Assembly: GCF_000607165.1 (NCBI RefSeq) | Contig: NZ_JFZG01000003.1 | Coordinates: forward strand, 62,001-126,000 | Reading direction: 5' to 3' | From: Ralstonia pickettii | GTDB lineage: Bacteria > Pseudomonadota > Gammaproteobacteria > Burkholderiales > Burkholderiaceae | DNA: 64,000 nucleotides | Part shown: in pieces, positions 20,043-28,816 of the stretch | Numbering within the stretch: the stretch's first letter is position 1 | Layout of the letters: every line of letters starts with the position of its first letter | Position numbers and translations under genes: made by a program | Notes under the pieces: generated by a model | What the model was told of the DNA's origin: nothing | What the model saw: only the letters and a program-made list of their open reading frames with translations | Database searches by the model: none

Positions 20043-20276
20043 TTAGACTTCGCCGCGTGCGCGCAGGTCCACGAGCACTTCGTCGATGCCTTTTTTATCG
20101 ATCAGGCGCAGACCAGCGTTCGAGACGCGCAGGCTGACCCAGCGGTTTTCGGATTCGACCCAGAAGCGGCGATTCTGCAGGTTCGGCAGAAAACGGCGCT
20201 TGGTCTTGTTGTTTGCGTGGGAAACGTTATTGCCGACCATCGGCGCTTTCCCGGTCACTTGACAGACGCGTGCCAT
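20043..20276 (-). CDS. rpmB: 50S ribosomal protein L28
   Basis: The 77 aa product begins [20 protein letters not shown] and continues [18 protein letters not shown], the invariant L28 core. It is first in the rpmB-rpmG operon, behind a good sigma-70 promoter at 20379-20408. Confidence 0.98.
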   Translation of the reverse strand: MARVCQVTGKAPMVGNNVSHANNKTKRRFLPNLQNRRFWVESENRWVSLRVSNAGLRLIDKKGIDEVLVDLRARGEV

Positions 20277-20378
20277 GGAGCACTCCTAACTAAATTCGTT
20301 GGCTACAGTTTGCGACCGGGCGCTGGGACCAAACCAAGCGCAGCGCCACTGTAGAGGTGGGACTTCAGCGAAACGCGG

Positions 20379-20408
20379 ATTATACACACAAAAGCGCTGG
20401 CAAATCAA
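20379..20408 (-). promoter_or_regulatory. Sigma-70 promoter of rpmB-rpmG
   Basis: On the minus strand, TTGATT (20403-20408) and a consensus TATAAT (20379-20384) are separated by 18 bp. The transcript would start near 20371, about 95 bp before the rpmB ATG. Confidence 0.75.
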
Positions 20409-20455
20409 CGAGATCGACGGATTGCTGTTGGGCACCGTGCGATGCGGCATCGGCA

Positions 20456-21130
20456 CTACATTTTGCCGTGTTCGAGGAAGCCGTAGACGTGGCTGCGACC
20501 AACGATCATGTGATCCAGGACGATCACGTCGAGCATGGCCAGCGCGCGGCACAGCTCTCGGGTCAGCGTGATGTCGGTTTCGCTGGGTTCAGTATTGCCG
20601 GTGGGGTGGTTGTGGGCCAGGATCACGGCGGCTGCATTGTGATGTAGTGCGCGCTTGGCGATCTCGCGCGGATAGACGCGGGCTTCCGTCAGCGTGCCGC
20701 GGAAGAGTTCTTCCCAGGCGATCAGCCGGTGTCGTACATCTAGAAAGAAGCAGGCGAACACCTCGTGGGGGCGGTGCCCCAGTGTCAGGCGCAAAAAATC
20801 CTTCACGCTTTGTGGAGAGTTAAAGGTCTGGCCCTGGGTGAAGTCTTCTTTTAGTGCGCGCCGCCCAACTTCGAGCAGCGCGTGCAGTTGCGCGTATTTG
20901 GCAGGGCCCATGCCGTTGATCGACGAGAACTCCTGTTGTGACGCATGGCACAGCCGCGCGAGCGACCCAAAGTGCGTGAGCAGCTCGCGGGCTAGGTCGA
21001 CGGCGCTTTTGCCTGGCATCCCCACGCGTAGGAAGATGGCCAGCAGTTCCGCATCGGAGAGCGCGGCGGGGCCGTGGGCGAGCAGTTTTTCACGCGGCCG
21101 CTCGTGGGCGGGCCAGTCGACGATTGCCAT
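20456..21130 (-). CDS. radC: RadC family JAB/MPN domain protein
   Basis: A 224 aa protein with an N-terminal helix-hairpin-helix-like region (EFSSINGMGPAKYAQLHALLE) and a C-terminal JAMM metalloprotease-like core. The metal motif AHNHPTGNTEPSETD is intact (HxH...SxxD). Despite the name, a role in DNA repair is not established for the family. It precedes rpmB on the same strand, but rpmB has its own promoter. Confidence 0.94.
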   Translation of the reverse strand: MAIVDWPAHERPREKLLAHGPAALSDAELLAIFLRVGMPGKSAVDLARELLTHFGSLARLCHASQQEFSSINGMGPAKYAQLHALLEVGRRALKEDFTQGQTFNSPQSVKDFLRLTLGHRPHEVFACFFLDVRHRLIAWEELFRGTLTEARVYPREIAKRALHHNAAAVILAHNHPTGNTEPSETDITLTRELCRALAMLDVIVLDHMIVGRSHVYGFLEHGKM

Positions 21131-21247
21131 AGTTTGGGATCAACGGAGGAAAGGCCCTGCCAGCGGGAGTGCGGCGGCTTCGCGCCTGCGGCTGCGGGGA
21201 GGGCTGACGTACAATAACGGGTTACTTTTTGGTCAAGCAGGTTAAGC

Positions 21248-21736
21248 GTGCAAAATTTGGTGAACGAGGCGTCCGCGGCGGCGCCAAGCGACGCAGGCAA
21301 GGTGGTTGGCCCGGATTCCTTTCTGACGCTGCACTACCGCATCGCGCTGGAAAACGACACGGACATCGTGACGACCTTCGACGACAAGCCGGCCACGCTG
21401 CTGCTCGGCCAAGGCCAGATGGCGCCGACGCTGGAACAGGCGCTGCTCGGGATGCGCGAGGGCGAGCGCACGACGTTCCGCCTGGCGCCCGAGCATGCGT
21501 TCGGCCCGCGCAATCCGGAGCTGCTGCAGCGCGTGTCGCTGGCCACGCTGCGCGAGAATTCTTCGTTTGAAGAGGATTACCAACCGGGCGACCTGGTTGA
21601 GTTCAATGCGCCGAGCGGCGGTAAATATGCCGGTGTGCTCAAGGAAGTCGGCGAAACCTCCGCGCTGTTCGACTTCAACCACCCGCTGGCCGGCCAGACG
21701 ATCGTGTTTGAAGTCCAACTGATCGGCATTCTCTAA
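21248..21736 (+). CDS. FKBP-type peptidyl-prolyl cis-trans isomerase (SlpA-like)
   Basis: A 162 aa cytosolic protein starting with GTG. It has the short FKBP/SlyD layout: [19 protein letters not shown], then [21 protein letters not shown] and the [14 protein letters not shown] segment opening the insert-in-flap domain. It lacks the histidine-rich tail of SlyD, which favours SlpA. It sits 1 bp before ispH, the common slpA-ispH order, so the two are co-transcribed. Confidence 0.93.
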   Translation: MQNLVNEASAAAPSDAGKVVGPDSFLTLHYRIALENDTDIVTTFDDKPATLLLGQGQMAPTLEQALLGMREGERTTFRLAPEHAFGPRNPELLQRVSLATLRENSSFEEDYQPGDLVEFNAPSGGKYAGVLKEVGETSALFDFNHPLAGQTIVFEVQLIGIL

Positions 21737-21737
21737 T

Positions 21738-22724
21738 ATGAGTAACGCTGTGAACGCCCCGCTTGCCCCCCGCATTGATCCTGTCACACAGGCCGACGCC
21801 GAGGTTTTGCTGGCGCAGCCGCGCGGTTTCTGCGCCGGCGTTGATCGCGCCATCGAGATTGTCGAGCGCGCGCTGGAGCTGTTTGGGGCGCCCATTTACG
21901 TGCGCCACGAGATCGTGCACAACGCCTATGTCGTTGGCGATCTGCGCAACAAGGGCGCGGTGTTCGTGCAGGAACTCGACGATGTGCCCGTTGGCGGCAC
22001 GGTCATCTTCAGCGCGCATGGCGTATCGCGTGCGGTGCGCGAGGCGGCGGAGGCGCGCGGCCTGCGCGTGTTCGATGCGACCTGCCCGCTGGTGACCAAG
22101 GTGCACGTGGAAGTCTCGAAGATGCGTGCGCAGGGTTTCGAGATCATCATGATTGGGCACAAGGGCCATCCCGAGGTGGAAGGCACCATGGGCCAGGCCA
22201 ACGACGGCATGCTGCTGGTCGAGTCCGTCGACGACGTTGCGCATATTGAGGTGAAAGACCCGACGCGCCTGGCCTACGTGACGCAGACGACATTGTCGGT
22301 GGACGAGACCCAGGAGATCGTGGCGGCCATCAAGGCACGCTTTCCGACCGTGCACGAGCCGAAGAAGCAGGACATCTGCTACGCGACACAGAATCGCCAG
22401 GACGCTGTGAAGTTCATGGCGCCGCAAGTGGAAGTGGTGATCGTGGTCGGTAGCCCGAACAGCTCGAACTCGAACCGCCTGCGTGAGCTGGCCGAAAAGC
22501 TGGGCGTGCCTGCCTATATGGTGGATACACCTGAACAGGTGCGGCCCGAATGGGTGGCCGGCAAGCGCCGCGTGGGCCTGACGGCGGGGGCTTCGGCGCC
22601 CGAAGAGCTGGCGCAATCGATCGTCGACCGGCTCAAGGTGCTGGGCGCGCGCACTGTGCGTCCGCTCGACGGCATCCAGGAAAACATGTCCTTCCCCCTT
22701 CCGAGGGGTCTTCAAATCAATTGA
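21738..22724 (+). CDS. ispH: 4-hydroxy-3-methylbut-2-enyl diphosphate reductase
   Basis: Final step of the MEP isoprenoid pathway: reduces HMBPP to IPP and DMAPP with an iron-sulfur cluster. The 328 aa product carries the three cluster cysteines in [24 protein letters not shown] and [13 protein letters not shown], plus [14 protein letters not shown] terminator lies about 85 bp downstream. Confidence 0.98.
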   Translation: MSNAVNAPLAPRIDPVTQADAEVLLAQPRGFCAGVDRAIEIVERALELFGAPIYVRHEIVHNAYVVGDLRNKGAVFVQELDDVPVGGTVIFSAHGVSRAVREAAEARGLRVFDATCPLVTKVHVEVSKMRAQGFEIIMIGHKGHPEVEGTMGQANDGMLLVESVDDVAHIEVKDPTRLAYVTQTTLSVDETQEIVAAIKARFPTVHEPKKQDICYATQNRQDAVKFMAPQVEVVIVVGSPNSSNSNRLRELAEKLGVPAYMVDTPEQVRPEWVAGKRRVGLTAGASAPEELAQSIVDRLKVLGARTVRPLDGIQENMSFPLPRGLQIN

Positions 22725-22807
22725 ATACCTTTATGTAAATACCCACTTAAAAGCGCACAAAAACTGTGCGCCCTAATGCGGTGCATAAAGCGCTTTTGAG
22801 GAATCAG

Positions 22808-22842
22808 CGGCCACTTCTTCCCGGAGTGGCCGTTTTGTTTTG
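22808..22842 (+). terminator. Rho-independent terminator after ispH
   Basis: Perfect 8 bp stem CGGCCACT (22808-22815) / AGTGGCCG (22825-22832), a 9 nt loop, then TTTTGTTTTG. Confidence 0.9.
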
Positions 22843-22913
22843 TGCGTTGCAAAACCTCTTCAATACCGGCGAAGCCTTGATTTACCGTGGAAAACGCCCG
22901 CCAAGCCGCATAA

Positions 22914-22949
22914 ATAGGGGGTTTCCCCTAGTCTGGCACACTTCTTGAT
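22914..22949 (+). promoter_or_regulatory. Candidate sigma-54 promoter with upstream palindrome (livJ)
   Basis: TGGCAC (22934-22939), five bases, then TTGAT (22945-22949) resembles the -24/-12 sigma-54 consensus TGGCAC-N5-TTGCW with one mismatch in the -12 core. Directly upstream lies an inverted repeat TAGGGG-gttt-CCCCTA. It is 230 bp before livJ. The assignment is tentative because the -12 GC is replaced by GA. Confidence 0.35.
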
Positions 22950-23177
22950 AAGCCTATCAGCCGTTCGCGAATGCCTGCGCGAAATGACGCCTGTTTGGGC
23001 ATTGGGGAAAGCCCGTAAAGCGGCGTAGTTACTGCAAAAATCGTTGTTGCGACGCGTATTGCATCCGCAATAAAAGGGGATACAATTCGCGCGTTTCAAA
23101 TTGAAACAATCGGCGCGGGGGGAGCGGCCGGGAGGCAGGACGCTCTTCTTGCTCTTGCGAGATCTAGGAGATCACTC

Positions 23178-24383
23178 ATGCAAATTAAGTTTGCCAAAGT
23201 TCTGCCGCTTGCGGCTGCCGTGGCACTCGTAGCAGCTTGCGGTAAGAACGAGGAAAAGCCCGCAGACCAAGCTGCTGCACCTGCAGCAACGTCGGCTCCG
23301 GCTGCTGCTGGCGGCGGCGAGACCGTCGTCAAGATCGGTCACGCGGCTCCGCTCACGGGCGGTATTGCTCACCTTGGCAAAGACAACGAAAACGGTGCAC
23401 GCCTGGCCGTTGAAGAAGCCAACAAGGAAGGCCTGACCATCGACGGCAAGAAGATCAAGCTGGAACTGGTCGGTGAAGACGATGCAGGCGACCCGAAGAC
23501 CGGCACCGCCGTCGCGCAGAAGCTGGTTGACGAGCACGTTGTTGCTGTCGTTGGTCACCTGAACTCGGGCGTTTCGATCCCGGCCTCGAAGATCTACAGC
23601 GATGCAGGCATCGTGCAGATCTCGCCGTCGTCGACGAACCCCGACTACACCAAGCAAGGCTTCAAGACGACCTACCGCGTGGTCGCGACCGACGCGCAGC
23701 AAGGCCCGGCACTGGCGAACTACGCCGCCAAGACCTTGGGCGCCAAGACCGTGGCAATTGTTGATGATGCCACCGCCTACGGTAAGGGCTTGGCCGACGA
23801 GTTCGAGAAGACCGCGAAGGCGGACGGCGTGAACGTCGTGGCGCGTGAGGCGACCAACGACAAGGCGACCGACTTCAAGGCCATTCTGACCAAGATCAAG
23901 GGCAAGAAGCCGGACGTGATCATGTACGGCGGCATGGACGCCACCGGCGGCCCGTTCGCCAAGCAAGCCAAGGAACTGGGCATCACGGCCAAGATCGTTG
24001 GCGGCGACGGCGTGTGTACCGACAAGGTGGCCGAACTGGCTGGCGACGCAATCGACAACATCGTCTGCTCGGAAGCAGGCCTGGCGCTGTCGAAGATGGA
24101 GAAGGGCGCGGACTTCGACAAGAAGTACCAAGACCGTTTCCACACGCCGGTGCAGATCTACGCTCCGTTCACGTATGACGCCGTCAACGTGATCATCGAC
24201 GCGATGAAGCGTTCCAACTCGACCGATCCGGCCAAGATCCTGGCTGCCATGCCGGCAACCAACTACAACGGCGTGATCGGCAACATCTCGTTCGATGACA
24301 AGGGTGACCTGAAGCAAGGTTCCATCACCCTGTACAACTACAAGGACAAGAAGAAGACTGTTCTTGACGTTGTGAAGATGTAA
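23178..24383 (+). CDS. livJ: Branched-chain amino acid ABC transporter, substrate-binding lipoprotein
   Basis: Binds Leu/Ile/Val (or related amino acids) in the periplasm and delivers them to LivHM. The 401 aa product has a lipoprotein signal with lipobox LVAAC near residue 20, so Lgt and LspA should process it. An Ala/Pro-rich linker follows, then the type I periplasmic binding fold (KIGHAAPLTGGIAHLGKDNENG...). It stands before livHMGF but is cut off by a strong terminator, which fits the usual higher expression of the binding protein. Confidence 0.93.
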   Translation: MQIKFAKVLPLAAAVALVAACGKNEEKPADQAAAPAATSAPAAAGGGETVVKIGHAAPLTGGIAHLGKDNENGARLAVEEANKEGLTIDGKKIKLELVGEDDAGDPKTGTAVAQKLVDEHVVAVVGHLNSGVSIPASKIYSDAGIVQISPSSTNPDYTKQGFKTTYRVVATDAQQGPALANYAAKTLGAKTVAIVDDATAYGKGLADEFEKTAKADGVNVVAREATNDKATDFKAILTKIKGKKPDVIMYGGMDATGGPFAKQAKELGITAKIVGGDGVCTDKVAELAGDAIDNIVCSEAGLALSKMEKGADFDKKYQDRFHTPVQIYAPFTYDAVNVIIDAMKRSNSTDPAKILAAMPATNYNGVIGNISFDDKGDLKQGSITLYNYKDKKKTVLDVVKM

Positions 24384-24402
24384 TCGAAGGGTTATCCGCC
24401 CT

Positions 24403-24440
24403 AAAAACGGCACCGCGACTACCCCTGCGGTGCCGTTTTT
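24403..24440 (+). terminator. Terminator after livJ
   Basis: Perfect 14 bp stem AAAAACGGCACCGC (24403-24416) / GCGGTGCCGTTTTT (24427-24440) with a 10 nt loop. It lies between livJ and livH and could act as a partial terminator. Confidence 0.92.
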
Positions 24441-24593
24441 CATAGCCTCGCCAATGAAACAAGGCCCTCACCATGGGCGTGTCGGCAGGCCGCTTACCAG
24501 CAACCTCACCTTACCCATCCGATTGATCGCATACCTTGCGGGCACGTCATCCCGTCGCCTACAACAAAGCAAGGCATAGCAGGAGCTGTTCTC

Positions 24594-25529
24594 ATGGATA
24601 TCTTTATCCAGCAGATCGTGAACGGTCTGGTGCTCGGCAGCATTTACGCGCTGATCGCACTTGGCTACACCATGGTCTACGGTATTCTCGGCATCATCAA
24701 CTTCGCCCACGGCGATGTTCTGATGGTTGGGGCAATGTCTGCCCTGACTGCCATCAACTTCCTCCAGAAGTACTTCCCCAATCTGCCTGACTGGCTCACG
24801 CTGGTGTTTGCACTGCTGTTTGCAATGCCCGTCTGCGCCATCGTGGCCTACACCATCGAACGTGTCGCTTACCGGCCGCTGCGCAATGCGCCGCGTCTGG
24901 CGCCGCTGATCACCGCCATCGGCGTGTCGATCGTGCTGCAGACACTCGCGATGATGATCTGGTCGCGCAACCCTCTGACCTTCCCGCAACTGCTGCCTTC
25001 GAGCCCGATTGATATCGGCTCCACGGGCGCAACCATTACGGGCAAGGAAATCGTCATCATCGCGGTGTCAATCGTGGTGATGATCGGGCTGATCCTGCTG
25101 GTCAACCGCACCAAGCTCGGCCGCGCCATGCGCGCTACCGCCGAGAACCAGCGTGTGGCAGGCCTGATGGGCGTCAACCCGAACTTCGTGATCTCCGCCA
25201 CCTTCATGATCGGCGCTGCCATGGCTGCGGTCGCCGGCGTGATGATGGCAACCAACTACGGCAATGCTCACTTCTACATGGGCTTCATCCCCGGCCTGAA
25301 GGCGTTTACCGCCGCAGTGCTGGGCGGCATCGGCAACCTGGCAGGCGCCATGGTTGGCGGCATGCTGCTGGGCCTGATCGAAGCACTGGGTGCCGGTTAT
25401 ATCGGTGATCTGACTGGCGGTGTGTTCGGTTCGAACTACCAGGATGTGTTCGCATTCATCGTGCTGATTGGCGTGCTGCTGTTCCGCCCGTCCGGCATCA
25501 TGGGCGAACGCGTTGCGGACCGCGCATAA
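24594..25529 (+). CDS. livH: Branched-chain amino acid ABC transporter permease LivH
   Basis: A 311 aa inner-membrane permease with about eight TM segments. The start MDIFIQQIVNGLVLGSIYAL and the segments ALGYTMVYGILGIINFAHGD and KLGRAMRATAENQRVAGLMG are LivH hallmarks; the last contains the EAA-like loop that contacts the ATPases. A ribosome site AGGAG precedes the ATG. It is first of the four clustered genes livHMGF. Confidence 0.97.
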   Translation: MDIFIQQIVNGLVLGSIYALIALGYTMVYGILGIINFAHGDVLMVGAMSALTAINFLQKYFPNLPDWLTLVFALLFAMPVCAIVAYTIERVAYRPLRNAPRLAPLITAIGVSIVLQTLAMMIWSRNPLTFPQLLPSSPIDIGSTGATITGKEIVIIAVSIVVMIGLILLVNRTKLGRAMRATAENQRVAGLMGVNPNFVISATFMIGAAMAAVAGVMMATNYGNAHFYMGFIPGLKAFTAAVLGGIGNLAGAMVGGMLLGLIEALGAGYIGDLTGGVFGSNYQDVFAFIVLIGVLLFRPSGIMGERVADRA

Positions 25530-25542
25530 GAAGGGGAGCGCC

Positions 25543-26670
25543 ATGACAGAAAATTTCAAAGCGCCGATGAAGACGCGCGCCGCGCTGTACGGTTTCCTGA
25601 TCCTTGCGATCTTCGCGCCGTTCATCGTAGGTGCCGCAGGTGGCAACTATTGGGTGCGCGTGCTGGACTTCGCGCTGCTGTACATCATGCTGGCCCTGGG
25701 CCTGAACATCGTAGTGGGCTTTGCCGGCCTGCTTGATCTGGGCTACATCGCGTTCTACGCGGTGGGCGCCTACATGATGGCGTTGCTGGGTTCGCCGCAC
25801 CTGTCCAACCAATTTGAGTGGATTCACAACCTGTTCCCCAACGGCCTGCACCTTGTTGTCTGGTGGGTGATTCCGCTGGGTGCCGGGTTGGCGGCGCTGT
25901 TCGGCATTCTGCTGGGCACGCCGGTGCTGAAGCTGCGCGGTGACTACCTTGCCATCGTGACGCTGGGCTTTGGTGAAATCATCCGGATCTTCATGAACAA
26001 CCTCGACCGCCCGGTGAACATCACCAACGGTCCGAAGGGCATCAACCTGATCGAGCCGGTCAAGATCTTCGGGTTCGACTTCTCGAAGCGCCATGATTTC
26101 TTCGGCATCCGCTTCGACTCGGTCTACATGTATTACTACCTGTTCGTGTTCCTGGCCGCGATCATCATCATCGTGTGCCTGCGGCTGCAGAACTCGCGTA
26201 TTGGTCGTGCATGGGTGGCGCTGCGTGAAGATGAAATCGCTGCCAAGGCGATGGGCATCAACACCCGCAACATCAAGCTGCTGGCCTTTGCGATGGGTGC
26301 GTCGTTCGGTGGTGTGTCTGGTGCGATGTTCGCGTCGTTCCAGGGCTTTGTGTCACCGGAATCGTTCGTGCTGTGGGAGTCGATCTACATCCTGGCGATC
26401 GTGGTGCTGGGCGGCATGGGCCATATCCCGGGTGTGATTCTGGGCGGCATTCTGCTGGTGGGCTTCCAGGAACTGCTGCGCGCCCTGGCCGAGCCGGTGC
26501 AGAACAAGCTGTTCGGCCATGTGATCGTGGAAGCGGAAGTGCTTCGTCAGTTGCTGTTCGGCCTGGCGATGGTTGGGGTGATGCTGTATCGCCCTGCGGG
26601 CCTGTGGCCCTCGCCGCGCAAGGAAGACCGTCCGCAAAAGCAGCGGGCTGGTGGACTGTCCCGTATCTGA
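25543..26670 (+). CDS. livM: Branched-chain amino acid ABC transporter permease LivM
   Basis: A 375 aa permease partner of LivH. It shows LALGLNIVVGFAGLLDLGYI, LRGDYLAIVTLGFGEIIRI and the cytoplasmic loop RIGRAWVALREDEIAAKAMG. I chose the ATG at 25543 (MTENFKAPMKTRA) because GGGGAG lies just upstream and the in-frame extension overlaps livH. The basic C-terminal tail (KEDRPQKQRAGG) is cytoplasmic. Confidence 0.96.
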   Translation: MTENFKAPMKTRAALYGFLILAIFAPFIVGAAGGNYWVRVLDFALLYIMLALGLNIVVGFAGLLDLGYIAFYAVGAYMMALLGSPHLSNQFEWIHNLFPNGLHLVVWWVIPLGAGLAALFGILLGTPVLKLRGDYLAIVTLGFGEIIRIFMNNLDRPVNITNGPKGINLIEPVKIFGFDFSKRHDFFGIRFDSVYMYYYLFVFLAAIIIIVCLRLQNSRIGRAWVALREDEIAAKAMGINTRNIKLLAFAMGASFGGVSGAMFASFQGFVSPESFVLWESIYILAIVVLGGMGHIPGVILGGILLVGFQELLRALAEPVQNKLFGHVIVEAEVLRQLLFGLAMVGVMLYRPAGLWPSPRKEDRPQKQRAGGLSRI

Positions 26671-26683
26671 TGGAGGCACGCAC

Positions 26684-27460
26684 ATGAGCAATAACAACGT
26701 CCTCCTCTCGATCCGAGGAGTCCAGAAGCGTTTCGGCGGCCTGCAAGCGCTGTCCGACGTGAACCTGGAAATTCGCGAAGGCGAAATCTACGGTTTGATC
26801 GGCCCGAACGGCGCCGGCAAGACCACGTTCTTCAACGTCATCACGGGCCTGTACACGCCTGACGCAGGCGAGTTCGTGCTGGCCGGCACGCCCTACCAGC
26901 CGACCGCCGTGCACGAAGTGGCCAAGGCTGGCATTGCGCGCACGTTCCAGAACATCCGCTTGTTCGGCGACATGACCGCGGCAGAAAACGTCATGGTCGG
27001 CCGTCACGTGCGCACCAAGGCCGGCTTGATCGGCGCGGTGTTCCGCACCAAGGCTGCACGCGAGGAAGAGCAGTCGATCGAAGACTGGGCGCACGACCTG
27101 CTGGACTACGTCGGCATCGGCAAGTACGCCAATTACACGGCGCGCAACCTGTCGTACGGTCACCAGCGTCGTCTGGAAATCGCACGTGCCCTGGCCACGC
27201 AGCCCAAGCTGCTGGCCCTGGACGAACCGGCCGCCGGCATGAACGCCACCGAAAAGGTGGAACTCCGTGGCCTGCTCGACAAGATCCGTTCCGACGGCAA
27301 GACCATCCTGCTCATCGAGCACGATGTAAAGCTGGTGATGGGCCTGTGCAACCGCCTGACCGTGCTGGATTACGGCAAGGTAATCGCACAAGGCCTGCCG
27401 CATGAAGTGCAGAGCAACCCCGCCGTGATCGAGGCCTACCTCGGCGCGTCAGCGCACTGA
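26684..27460 (+). CDS. livG: Branched-chain amino acid ABC transporter ATP-binding protein LivG
   Basis: A 258 aa ATPase: Walker A GPNGAGKTTFFN, signature LSYGHQRRLEIARAL, Walker B LLALDEPAAGM, and the LivG-specific C-terminal part ending GLPHEVQSNPAVIEAYLG. Start at 26684 with GGAGG upstream. It works with LivF as the nucleotide-binding pair. Confidence 0.97.
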   Translation: MSNNNVLLSIRGVQKRFGGLQALSDVNLEIREGEIYGLIGPNGAGKTTFFNVITGLYTPDAGEFVLAGTPYQPTAVHEVAKAGIARTFQNIRLFGDMTAAENVMVGRHVRTKAGLIGAVFRTKAAREEEQSIEDWAHDLLDYVGIGKYANYTARNLSYGHQRRLEIARALATQPKLLALDEPAAGMNATEKVELRGLLDKIRSDGKTILLIEHDVKLVMGLCNRLTVLDYGKVIAQGLPHEVQSNPAVIEAYLGASAH

Positions 27461-27476
27461 CGCAGAGGAACGGAAT

Positions 27477-28193
27477 ATGAAACCAGTAATGTTGAAGATC
27501 GACAGCCTGAAGGTCGCGTACGGCGGCATCCAGGCGGTCAAGGGCGTGGATCTGGAGATTCGCGAAGGTGAGCTGGTCACGCTGATCGGTGCCAACGGCG
27601 CCGGCAAGACGACCACCATGAAGGCCATCACCGGCCTGCAGGGCTGGGCCGGCGGTGACGTGCAGTATCTGGGCAAGTCCATCAAGGGCGTGCCGAGCTA
27701 CAACCTGCTCAAGCAGGGCCTGGCGATGGTGCCGGAAGGCCGCGGCGTGTTCGCGCGCATGACCATCGTCGAGAACCTGCAGATGGGTGCCTTCACGCGC
27801 AACGACGAGGCCAACATCAAGGCCGATATCGACCGCATGTTCGGCATTTTCCCGCGCCTGAAGGAGCGTGCAAACCAGCTGGCCGGCACGATGTCGGGCG
27901 GCGAGCAGCAGATGCTGGCCATGGCGCGTGCGCTGATGAGCCAACCGAAGCTGCTGCTGCTGGACGAGCCGTCGATGGGTCTCTCGCCGATCATGGTGGA
28001 GAAGATCTTCGAGGTCGTGCGCGACATCTCGGCGCAAGGCGTGACCGTGCTGCTCGTTGAGCAGAACGCGCGCCTGGCGCTGCAGGCAGCGCACCGCGGC
28101 TACGTGATGGACTCCGGTCTCATCACCATGAGCGGCGATGCCAAGCAGATGCTGGACGACCCGAAGGTGCGTGCCGCCTACCTGGGCGAGTAA
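27477..28193 (+). CDS. livF: Branched-chain amino acid ABC transporter ATP-binding protein LivF
   Basis: A 238 aa ATPase: Walker A GANGAGKTTTMKAI, signature TMSGGEQQMLAMARAL, Walker B LLLLDEPSMGL, C-terminus LDDPKVRAAYLGE. It is last in livHMGF and followed by a terminator. Confidence 0.97.
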   Translation: MKPVMLKIDSLKVAYGGIQAVKGVDLEIREGELVTLIGANGAGKTTTMKAITGLQGWAGGDVQYLGKSIKGVPSYNLLKQGLAMVPEGRGVFARMTIVENLQMGAFTRNDEANIKADIDRMFGIFPRLKERANQLAGTMSGGEQQMLAMARALMSQPKLLLLDEPSMGLSPIMVEKIFEVVRDISAQGVTVLLVEQNARLALQAAHRGYVMDSGLITMSGDAKQMLDDPKVRAAYLGE

Positions 28194-28213
28194 GCACCCT
28201 CAAGCACCACGAG

Positions 28214-28239
28214 AAAGCCCCGCGATTGCGGGGCTTTTT
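28214..28239 (+). terminator. Terminator after livF
   Basis: Perfect 10 bp stem AAAGCCCCGC / GCGGGGCTTT with loop gatt, then T's. Confidence 0.92.
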
Positions 28240-28259
28240 CTTTGCGCGTGACCAACGCT

Positions 28260-28736
28260 TCAGGCAGATGCCGCCGTGTAGATGTTCGGCCGATGCAACT
28301 GCATGAACCCGACGCCCTCCGGCACATCGGTAAAGCCGTGCTTGCGATAAAGCCAGTCGGCGCCCGTTGTCACCAACACTGTGCGGCGCAGCGTCTGCAG
28401 GTCAGGGTGCTCGCGCAGGAAGTCCATCAACGCGTGGGAGATACCTTTCCCACGCCAAGCCTGCAGCACGAACACATCGCACAAGTACGCGAACGTTGCA
28501 CGATCGGTGATGACACGCGCAAAACCAACAAGCTCGCCATGTGAGCCATCGCCGTTCAGTCGATAAGCGGCAAGGCACACCGAATTTGCGATCGATCTGT
28601 CGAACACATCGCGTGGCAGGCCGCGGGCCCAATACGTTTCCTGCGAGAGGAAGTTGTAGATGTCGTCCAGCGGGAGCCACGCGGAATCATCAGACAACAC
28701 GATCCCCGTGGCCGAAACTTCTCGCGTCACGGCCAT
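28260..28736 (-). CDS. GNAT family N-acetyltransferase
   Basis: A 158 aa protein with the GNAT core: LVGFARVITD, the YLCDVFVLQAWRGKGISHAL acetyl-CoA loop (Q/RxxGxG/A type), and a C-terminal GADWLYRKHGF strand. I start at the ATG at 28736 because GAGG lies 6 bp upstream; a TTG four codons earlier is possible. The acceptor substrate is unknown. It is downstream of argD on the same strand, 80 bp away. Confidence 0.9.
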   Translation of the reverse strand: MAVTREVSATGIVLSDDSAWLPLDDIYNFLSQETYWARGLPRDVFDRSIANSVCLAAYRLNGDGSHGELVGFARVITDRATFAYLCDVFVLQAWRGKGISHALMDFLREHPDLQTLRRTVLVTTGADWLYRKHGFTDVPEGVGFMQLHRPNIYTAASA

Positions 28737-28816
28737 GGCAAACCTCAAGGGGGGAACTGCGATGGAGCGATGAAGGGCGACGCATTGCGCGCCGCCCCGG
28801 GGTCATGCGATGTGCT

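Larger units (their letters stand above)
22725..23177. other. Intergenic region between ispH and livJ
   Basis: About 450 bp. It begins with overlapping inverted repeats (22749-22797) and the ispH terminator (22808-22842). The second half holds a TAGGGG/CCCCTA inverted repeat followed by a -24/-12-like element (22934-22949). The livJ ribosome site (AGGAG) lies just before 23178. No coding frame is convincing. Confidence 0.5.

Noticed and set aside
20456-21130. RadC as part of an anti-phage or mobile context
   Set aside because: Although RadC-like proteins occur on mobile elements, this copy lies beside rpmB-rpmG in a core arrangement with normal composition.
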